Of a stretch of DNA of 17,098 nucleotides, positions 6,870-11,915 are shown in pieces. Origin of the DNA: Selenomonadaceae bacterium (lineage in GTDB: Bacteria; Bacillota; Negativicutes; Selenomonadales; Selenomonadaceae); contig JAFSUE010000078.1 of the NCBI GenBank assembly GCA_017445435.1, positions 1-17,098 on the forward strand. Reading direction: 5' to 3'. A program made the position numbers and the translations under genes. How positions within the stretch are numbered: the first letter of the stretch is position 1; every line of letters begins with the position of its first letter. The notes below the pieces were generated by a model. It did no database searches, had not been told where the DNA came from, and saw nothing but the letters and a program-made list of their open reading frames with translations.

Positions 6870-7832
6870 TTATCTATTTCTTAACCACTGACTTAAATTA
6901 TAAAAAACTTTTTCAATCGGCGGTCGTCTGTCAATAATAATTGAACCCGTACAAAAACTTCCCGCGCTAATTTCTTTATGTTCACCGACAAAAGTTGTCC
7001 ACAAATAACCCGATTCAGAATTTTTATCTTTCACCAAATCAAAAACAATTTCCATAATTCCGCCGTTGCCAGACGCCATTATCATCTGCGCGAGTTGTGG
7101 ATTTCCCAACGTATATTCAACGTCCTGCAGAGTAACTGGATATTCTGAAACGCTCCTAACAATGCCGATTAAACTTCCTGAAAGTGCTACGTCGACGCCG
7201 TTGGGGGCAAGCTGAATTGATTGACCTGGTTTAATGCGCTTGCCCTTTTCAACTGGAATGTAAAGGACGCCAGTTAAATCATTTCGCTTTTCAGTAAGTC
7301 TAACTGTACAAACTGGAGCGCCGCTATTAATTATATTTCCGTTCCTTATGAAAACTCTGTCGACGACGCCAGCATAATCGCTTTTAATTTCTTCGATAAT
7401 CGTTTCTTGATATTCTTTACTGTCGGCTTGATAAACGCGTTCAGTCATTTCACGTTTATTTTCAGCAAGTTCAGGAGCATGACGCGCAATTTGTGTATCA
7501 GCCGCCTGTTCAAGGTGTTCAACGCGGGCAATAACTTCGCCTTCGTGAATATGTGAGCCAGAATGAATGTAAACTTCAGTGACTTTGCCGCCGCGTATGT
7601 GTGAAATGTTGACGACGCCCGCCGAATCCATTATCATTCCCATTCCGTCAGCTTTTTCAGTGAATGAACCGAAGATTGACCATAAAACTACTGAAAATAA
7701 AAGAAGTACGACTGCCGATAAACCCATCCAAGTCAGCGGCGTCGTTATCGGCAATAACGTATCAAGTTTTTCTGGCGAACGTAATTTATCTAATGCCTCA
7801 CGACTGAAAATTTTACTGCCGTCTTCCGCCAT
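6870..7832 (-). CDS. NHLM-type secretion protein, HlyD/membrane-fusion family
   Basis: A 320-residue periplasmic adaptor for the ABC exporters. A cytoplasmic N-terminus (1-33, with SREALDKLRSPEKLDTLLPI typical of NHLM HlyD proteins) is followed by one membrane segment (about 34-54) and a biotinyl-lipoyl-like half-motif at about 70-108 (GVVNISHIRGGKVTEVYIHS, then GSHIHEGEVIARVEHLEQAA). A short helical region comes next, then the returning beta-barrel part (SDYAGVVDRVFIRNGNIINS and IPVEKGKRIKPGQSIQLAP). It is shorter than most of the family, mainly in the coiled-coil part. The Shine-Dalgarno GGAGGAGG overlaps the end of the upstream adaptor gene, whose TAA lies 5 bp before this ATG, so the two are translationally coupled. 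It should link the C39 exporter to the outer envelope. Confidence 0.92.
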   Translation of the reverse strand: MAEDGSKIFSREALDKLRSPEKLDTLLPITTPLTWMGLSAVVLLLFSVVLWSIFGSFTEKADGMGMIMDSAGVVNISHIRGGKVTEVYIHSGSHIHEGEVIARVEHLEQAADTQIARHAPELAENKREMTERVYQADSKEYQETIIEEIKSDYAGVVDRVFIRNGNIINSGAPVCTVRLTEKRNDLTGVLYIPVEKGKRIKPGQSIQLAPNGVDVALSGSLIGIVRSVSEYPVTLQDVEYTLGNPQLAQMIMASGNGGIMEIVFDLVKDKNSESGYLWTTFVGEHKEISAGSFCTGSIIIDRRPPIEKVFYNLSQWLRNR

Positions 7833-7837
7833 TGCCG

Positions 7838-8998
7838 TTAATCCTCCTCCAAATTAACTTCAACTGCTATACCTTCCTGCAAGCCGCCAGTTTCCGAAGT
7901 CACGACAATTTCACCAGCTGAAAGCCCAGATAAAATTTCAACGTATTTTCCGTCGTCAAGTCCTGCCGTAACATATTTTTTCTTCAAGACGCCGTTTTCT
8001 ACAACGAATAAAGAATGAAATTTATCGTCAAGCATCGCATCAGTTGGCACGGACAAACATTTTTTCGGCATTTTATTTGTTATTGTAACGTCATTATAAA
8101 AGCCAGGTTCAAGCAAGCCAGAGCGATTGTCAATTTCAAAAATAATTTGCCGTATGGACGCGGATTCAGTCATAGGCGGGGAAATTTCAATGATTCGTGC
8201 ATTAAAAATTTCATTATCGCCGTGATTGCTACTTTCATATTTTGCGCCGTAAGTTTTGGAAAAATTTTCACCCGACGGAAATTTTATCTCCAACACTTGA
8301 TTTAAAATGACGTTGTAGGATATACTATCAGAAAGTGCAATCTTGAAGTAAAGTTTATCGAAGTTGCCGACAAGTGCGACGGGCATTCCCATTGTCACGT
8401 AAGAGCCAATCGGTTTATAAATTTTCAAGATTTGACCGCTGATTGATGACGTTACAATTTGGCGCGATTGTTGAATTAAAAGTTGTTCCTTTTGCGAACG
8501 GAAATTTTCCAGCCGAGCTTCAGCCGCTTTTAACTGCGCGGTTGCCTCATCAAATTTTTCAAGGGAAATTGCACTTTCGGCTACAAGTTGTTCATACCTT
8601 GCGTAAGTATTTTTTGCACGTGTCAACATCGCTTCGGCTTCAGCAATATCGCTGTCAGCTTGTTTAATTTTCAGCGGAATTGTTTCATTGACAAGTTCAA
8701 CAATCGGCGTACCAGGTTCAACGCGATCTGAAATGCCAACAAATTCATTTTCAACCCGTCCTTCAATCAGCGAAACAATATCTGTCAGTTCATTTGAATA
8801 AAGATTTATCAGCGACATATTTACTACGGGCTGAATGTTGCGGACTTTTACTTCCGAACATTGCAAAGACAATTTCATATTGTCCATACGTTCGGCGATT
8901 ATATCTTCGCTGTGCCGATTTAAATAAATTGCGTAGCTTAAAAGACATAAAATCAAGATGACAATAATTGCCATGCCGAAGTAAAAAGTTTTTTTCAT
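7838..8998 (-). CDS. RND-type efflux periplasmic adaptor, first gene of the export operon
   Basis: A 386-residue adaptor of the AcrA/MacA/HlyD type. An uncleaved membrane anchor at about 6-26 is followed by a lipoyl-like half-motif (about 78-105, GRVENEFVGISDRVEPGTPI), a coiled-coil hairpin (about 108-176, ending in LENFRSQKEQLLIQ), the second lipoyl half (about 183-215), and beta-barrel and membrane-proximal domains ending in GLDDGKYVEILSGLSAGEIV. It starts at ATG with GGAG 8 nt upstream. It overlaps the ribosome-binding region of the following NHLM HlyD gene. A second adaptor in an NHLM locus is notable: it may extend the channel to the outer membrane, or support another pump whose inner-membrane and outer-membrane parts are not encoded in this window. 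Confidence 0.88.
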   Translation of the reverse strand: MKKTFYFGMAIIVILILCLLSYAIYLNRHSEDIIAERMDNMKLSLQCSEVKVRNIQPVVNMSLINLYSNELTDIVSLIEGRVENEFVGISDRVEPGTPIVELVNETIPLKIKQADSDIAEAEAMLTRAKNTYARYEQLVAESAISLEKFDEATAQLKAAEARLENFRSQKEQLLIQQSRQIVTSSISGQILKIYKPIGSYVTMGMPVALVGNFDKLYFKIALSDSISYNVILNQVLEIKFPSGENFSKTYGAKYESSNHGDNEIFNARIIEISPPMTESASIRQIIFEIDNRSGLLEPGFYNDVTITNKMPKKCLSVPTDAMLDDKFHSLFVVENGVLKKKYVTAGLDDGKYVEILSGLSAGEIVVTSETGGLQEGIAVEVNLEED

Positions 8999-9055
8999 TC
9001 ACATTACTCCGCTAAAATTTCTTTTTGTAATACTTTAAAAGTAAAATCGTATATT

Positions 9056-9087
9056 ATTATAAACCAAAATAGGGGGGGGGTAGTCAA
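9056..9087 (-). promoter_or_regulatory. Candidate sigma-A promoter of the export operon with a 9-bp homopolymer in the spacer
   Basis: On the minus strand, a -35 TTGACT (9082-9087) and a perfect -10 TATAAT (9056-9061) are separated by 20 bp. Nine of these are an uninterrupted C run (G on the plus strand, 9072-9080). A 17-bp spacer is optimal, so the present length should make a weak promoter. The -35 abuts the GTG start of the rightward gene, and the G run could also serve as that gene's ribosome-binding sequence. Confidence 0.5.
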
Positions 9088-9294
9088 GTGGATATTGAAA
9101 AAGAATTTTGCGAAACAGATTTTTCGCCGTTGAGTTCAATAAAACAAACTTTGTTTGAAAGATTGTTGAAAGAGCGTTCAAAAAAAATTGAACTGTACGA
9201 AGACGATTTAGATTTTCTTGCGGCGGCAGGCAATAAATCAATGCGTAATGAGGAATGCGCAATGCGTAATGATACGCTGAAAGCTGAAAGCTAA
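9088..9294 (+). CDS. Small protein with a leader-like motif, unknown function
   Basis: A 68-residue ORF from GTG, divergent from the export operon. I assign no function. Residues 1-50 look like a real protein (IEKEFCETDFSPLSSIKQ, then KKIELYEDDLDFLAAAGNK) and resemble small conserved proteins I associate with Negativicutes. Residues 35-47 (ELYEDDLDFLAAA) match the spacing of the double-glycine leaders at the far end of the locus: hydrophobic residues at -12, -7 and -4 from an AA where GG would be. It could be a diverged export leader or an unrelated family with a similar helix. The last 18 residues and the stop codon are encoded inside heptamer repeats (9241-9296), so the original C-terminus was probably altered. 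The G run at 9072-9080 lies 7 nt before the start and may serve as its Shine-Dalgarno. Confidence 0.6.
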   Translation: MDIEKEFCETDFSPLSSIKQTLFERLLKERSKKIELYEDDLDFLAAAGNKSMRNEECAMRNDTLKAES

Positions 9295-9323
9295 CTTAAT
9301 TAGTAATGCGTAATTCGTAATGA
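9241..9323. repeat. Period-7 repeats, ATGCGTA and GCTGAAA classes
   Basis: Consecutive heptamers run without a break: ATGCGTA, ATGAGGA, ATGCGCA, ATGCGTA, ATGATAC (9241-9275), then GCTGAAA, GCTGAAA, GCTAACT (9276-9296). After a short gap come GTAATGC, GTAATTC, GTAATGA (9303-9323). The first two blocks lie inside the 3' end of the small ORF at 9088-9294 and supply its stop codon. Confidence 0.85.
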
Positions 9324-9439
9324 AAAGCTACAAACTAATAAATTTATGCGTCAGACAATGCGTAAGTCGCTTTACTCTGCGAATGATACGCGAAAAATAA
9401 ATTATGATATACTTCATTTTTTTGAAAGGATGAAAATTT

Positions 9440-10183
9440 ATGTCAACACCGCACAATTCAGCAGAGATTGGCGACATTGCCGAAAGAGTTTTATTGCCAG
9501 GCGATCCACTTCGTGCAAAATTAATCGCTGAAAATTTTTTGACGGACGTTAAGCAGTATAACGCCGTCAGAAATATTTTTGGATTCACGGGCAAGTATAA
9601 GGGCGTACCCGTTTCAATTCAGGCAACTGGTATGGGCATTCCGTCTTTCAGCATCTACGTTCACGAATTGATTCACGTTTACGGCGCAAAAAAATTAATT
9701 CGTACTGGAACTTGCGGCGGTATGCACGACAGCTTAAAACTTCGCGACGTTTTGATAGCGCAAGGGTCGTCGACTGATTCTTCAATCGTTCATCAAACTT
9801 TTGGCGGCGCGATAAACTTTTCACTTTTAGCTGACTTCGATTTACTTTCTAAAGCCGTTGACAACGCGAAGAAATTAAATATTCCCGTCAAAGTTGGCAA
9901 CGTCATTTGCACGGACATTTTCTATAACGACTACAGCGACGCGAATGGTACTTTCACTTCCAACGGCTTGACGCTTGATGAAAAGATGATTCGTCACGGA
10001 ATTTTAGCGGTTGAAATGGAGTCTGCCGCGTTATATTTACTTGCCGACGCCGCGCAGGTTCAAGCGCTTGCAATTTTTACCGTTAGTGACCACATTATCC
10101 GCAAAGAACATGCAACGCCTGAAGAGCGCGAAAAAGATTTTGGCGATATGATTAAAATTGCATTGGATACGGTTATTGCGTAA
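9440..10183 (+). CDS. deoD: Purine nucleoside phosphorylase, DeoD type
   Basis: A 247-residue cytosolic enzyme that cleaves purine (deoxy)ribonucleosides with phosphate to the free base and (deoxy)ribose 1-phosphate, in purine salvage. The sequence follows the hexameric bacterial DeoD family from end to end: MSTPHNSAEIGDIAERVLLP, the phosphate-site GDPLRAK (21-27), the RTGTCGG motif (88-94), the ribose-site VEMESA (191-196) and the catalytic SDH (216-218, Asp217), with Arg230 in the EER segment that matches the catalytic arginine. Length is normal. The ATG follows GAAAGGATG; the overlapping upstream ATG is in another frame. A short ORF begins 9 bp after the stop and a terminator follows that, so deoD and the small ORF probably form one transcript. 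The upstream promoter is not clear. Confidence 0.96.
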   Translation: MSTPHNSAEIGDIAERVLLPGDPLRAKLIAENFLTDVKQYNAVRNIFGFTGKYKGVPVSIQATGMGIPSFSIYVHELIHVYGAKKLIRTGTCGGMHDSLKLRDVLIAQGSSTDSSIVHQTFGGAINFSLLADFDLLSKAVDNAKKLNIPVKVGNVICTDIFYNDYSDANGTFTSNGLTLDEKMIRHGILAVEMESAALYLLADAAQVQALAIFTVSDHIIRKEHATPEEREKDFGDMIKIALDTVIA

Positions 10184-10192
10184 TTTAAAATT

Positions 10193-10354
10193 ATGAGCAG
10201 TGAAGAAAATCTAATTTGGCGGTTTGAAAATTATCTTGCCGAAAATTTTATTGAGCCCGAACCTTTACCCGAAGGCGTAAAATTTTCTATTGGTCGTCAC
10301 GTGAACGTACAATTTTGGCGATTTGAAAACATTTCTATTAAAGATGATATTTAA
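10193..10354 (+). CDS. Small hypothetical protein, 53 aa
   Basis: A 53-codon ORF (ATG to TAA) starting 9 bp after deoD and ending 8 bp before a strong terminator, so it belongs to the deoD transcript if it is real. No clear Shine-Dalgarno is seen; coupling to deoD would be needed. The pentapeptide WRFEN occurs twice (residues 9-13 and 42-46), with a proline/glutamate-rich centre (EPEPLPEG). It is acidic and soluble, with no membrane segment or signal. I recognise no family. It may be a remnant of a longer gene. Confidence 0.5.
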   Translation: MSSEENLIWRFENYLAENFIEPEPLPEGVKFSIGRHVNVQFWRFENISIKDDI

Positions 10355-10362
10355 ATATATTC

Positions 10363-10388
10363 TCCACATTTTGAATGTGGATTTTTTT
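10363..10388 (+). terminator. Rho-independent terminator after deoD and the 53-aa ORF
   Basis: An 8-bp perfect stem TCCACATT/AATGTGGA with a 3-nt loop (10363-10381) is followed by seven T residues (10382-10388). It lies 8 bp after the small ORF and before the ybaK ribosome-binding site. Confidence 0.9.
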
Positions 10389-10436
10389 TATTTCAGCTGG
10401 TAAAATTGCGCCAAACTTTTAATTGGAGTTGAGCGC

Positions 10437-10916
10437 ATGAAAAAAATAAAAAAGACCAACGCCGCAAGAATTTTAGATAAGCTCGGCATTGACTACGAAA
10501 TTAAAACTTATGAAGTTGATGAAGACGATTTATCCGCCGTACACGTCGCGCAAGTCGTCGGTATGGACATTTCAAAGGTGTTTAAAACTTTGGTGACGCG
10601 CGGCGATAAAACAGGCGTTATTATGGCAGTTATCGGCGGCGCTGATGAATTGAACTTGAAGGCGTTGGCTAAGGCAAGCGGCAATAAACACGTCGAAATG
10701 ATTGCATTGAAGGAACTTTTTCCGCTGACTGGCTACGTTCGCGGCGGCTGTTCACCACTTGGCGCGAAAAAAAATTATCCCGTGTTTATCGACTCACGGG
10801 CGCTTGAGCAGGAAAAAATTTCCATAAGCGCTGGTCAACGCGGGATGCAAATTATTATTTCGCCGAAAGATTTAGTGACGGCTGCTAATGCTACCGTCTC
10901 AAATTTAATTGACTAA
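10437..10916 (+). CDS. ybaK: Cys-tRNA(Pro)/Cys-tRNA(Cys) deacylase, YbaK/EbsC family
   Basis: A 159-residue trans-editing enzyme that hydrolyses Cys wrongly attached to tRNA(Pro) by prolyl-tRNA synthetase. Family features are visible: KKTNAARILDKLGIDYEI at the N-terminus, the conserved lysine in VFKTLV (Lys50), AVIGGADELNLKALAKA (64-80), the hallmark GYVRGGCSPLG (99-109), and the end SAGQRGMQIIISPKDLV. Length is normal for stand-alone YbaK proteins. GGAG lies 8 nt before the ATG. It follows the deoD-unit terminator, so it should have its own promoter, though no convincing boxes were found. It faces the hibernation factor gene head-on. Confidence 0.95.
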   Translation: MKKIKKTNAARILDKLGIDYEIKTYEVDEDDLSAVHVAQVVGMDISKVFKTLVTRGDKTGVIMAVIGGADELNLKALAKASGNKHVEMIALKELFPLTGYVRGGCSPLGAKKNYPVFIDSRALEQEKISISAGQRGMQIIISPKDLVTAANATVSNLID

Positions 10917-10937
10917 TTCACAAACTACAAGCTATTT

Positions 10938-10958
10938 ACTACTAACTACTAACTATTC
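10938..10958. repeat. Period-7 tandem repeat, ACTACTA class
   Basis: Three heptamers, ACTACTA, ACTACTA and ACTATTC, between the convergent ybaK and hibernation factor genes. The last unit supplies the TAG stop of the hibernation factor gene (10953-10955). It is related to the opposite strand of the 4443-4477 repeat. Confidence 0.7.
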
Positions 10959-11516
10959 GTTAGACGATTCAAGCAAGCCGTACGCTCCGTCATTGCGCTT
11001 GTAAACGACGCAAATATCATTCGTGCTGGCGTCGCGGAAGACGAAAAAGTTATGATTCAACAGATTCATCTGCAAGATAGCTTCCTGTACGTCCATAGGC
11101 TTTACGAAGAAACGTTTTGTCTTAACAATAGGAAATTCGCCGTTTTCTTCTTCAAGTTCAGCCGCCGCTTGAGATTGAGCCTTTTGCTCTTCAATCAGTT
11201 CACCTTTGAAACCGCCGCCACGAAACCGTCTTTCAAGACGTGTTTTCTGTTTGCGAATTTGGCGCTCCAGCTTTTCAATAACAAGATCGATTGACGTATA
11301 CATATCGCCAGTTGCTTCTTCACCGCGCAGAATAAGTCCGCCAGGAACTTCTGCCGTAACTTCGACGATGTGACGATCTTTTTCCACTGCCAACCTTACG
11401 CCAATTTCATCGATGTTGCCAAAGTACCGCGTAATTTTTCCAACGCGCTTTTCAACGTATTCGCGGAGTGCGGGCGTGACTTCTGTATTTTTTCCTCTGA
11501 TGTTGAACGTTGCCAA
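10953..11516 (-). CDS. hpf: Ribosome hibernation-promoting factor, long form
   Basis: A long-form HPF/YvyD-type protein of 187 residues that binds the 30S subunit and dimerises ribosomes into inactive 100S particles in stationary phase or stress. The N-terminal domain starts ATFNIRGKNTEVTPALREYV and continues to about residue 110; a charged linker (QKAQSQAAAELEEENGE) leads to the C-terminal dimerisation domain (VKTKRFFVKPMDVQEAILQM ... YGLLESSNE). I chose the TTG at 11516 because GGAAGGGG lies 9 nt upstream and the protein then begins exactly where the family does. A longer frame from 11567 would add 17 residues that do not fit the family and would contain this Shine-Dalgarno. The promoter is not evident. 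Confidence 0.93.
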   Translation of the reverse strand: MATFNIRGKNTEVTPALREYVEKRVGKITRYFGNIDEIGVRLAVEKDRHIVEVTAEVPGGLILRGEEATGDMYTSIDLVIEKLERQIRKQKTRLERRFRGGGFKGELIEEQKAQSQAAAELEEENGEFPIVKTKRFFVKPMDVQEAILQMNLLNHNFFVFRDASTNDICVVYKRNDGAYGLLESSNE

Positions 11517-11785
11517 AGTACTCAACCCCTTCCAGTAGTTCAATTTATTTTCAGTTATATTCGTCAAGCAAGGAAATAATCCTTTATCGTATAAAAAAAA
11601 TTAGCCGCCAGACTTTGACTGCCTTTTTCATTCAAAATATTCATCACTGAAAAATTTTTAGCATTGACAAAGTTTAACCTGTTGTGAGGGTATAAAAAAG
11701 ATAGAACTTTAAACAAAAGGGCGCTCAAGGATTTTATTTTACGCCAAAAGAAAAAGTAAATTTAAAAATTTATAAAAAAATTATC

Positions 11786-11821
11786 AGCTTAAATTTCATC
11801 AAAGTTTCTAGAATTTAAGCT
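11786..11821. repeat. Perfect 10-bp inverted repeat upstream of the permease-kinase promoter
   Basis: AGCTTAAATT (11786-11795) and AATTTAAGCT (11812-11821) are perfect inverted copies with a 16-nt loop. No T run follows, so it is not a standard terminator. It lies about 15 bp upstream of the candidate -35 and could be an operator for a dimeric regulator. Confidence 0.6.
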
Positions 11822-11835
11822 TTAAAAATTTAATC

Positions 11836-11863
11836 TTGCTAATAAAATCGAATTTGCTATAAT
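11836..11863 (+). promoter_or_regulatory. Candidate extended -10 promoter of the permease-kinase gene
   Basis: A perfect extended -10, TGCTATAAT (11855-11863), with a weak -35 TTGCTA (11836-11841) 16 bp upstream. Transcription would begin near 11870, about 45 nt before the ATG. The -10 lies in the loop of the inverted repeat at 11846-11879. Confidence 0.6.
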
Positions 11864-11879
11864 TCTTGGCGATTCGATT
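11846..11879 (+). promoter_or_regulatory. Inverted repeat bracketing the -10 box; terminator-like on the plus strand
   Basis: AATCGAAT (11846-11853) and ATTCGATT (11872-11879) are perfect inverted copies with an 18-nt loop containing the -10 box. T residues run on to 11885. For transcripts arriving from upstream it could act as a terminator; for the local promoter it is placed like an operator around -10 and +1. Confidence 0.5.
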
Positions 11880-11915
11880 TTTTTTATTGCAAACATTTAG
11901 GGACTAGGTATTTTA

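Larger units (their letters stand above)
11517..11915. other. Divergent intergenic region between hpf and the permease-kinase gene
   Basis: About 400 bp, strongly A+T-rich, with no credible gene. The right half holds two inverted repeats and an extended -10 promoter for the permease-kinase gene (listed separately). The left half should hold the hpf promoter, but I could not identify it. Confidence 0.6.

Noticed and set aside
9383..9413. TATGAT/TATACT as the deoD -10 box
   Set aside because: No acceptable -35 lies 16-18 bp upstream of either hexamer, so no promoter was called.
11516..11567. Longer hpf start giving 17 more residues
   Set aside because: The extra residues do not fit the family N-terminus, and a strong Shine-Dalgarno (GGAAGGGG) lies inside that stretch, directing initiation at TTG 11516.
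11664..11696. TTGACA followed by TATAAA on the plus strand as a promoter
   Set aside because: The spacer is 21 bp, too long for a normal sigma-A promoter, and the extended -10 at 11855 is nearer the gene and better.
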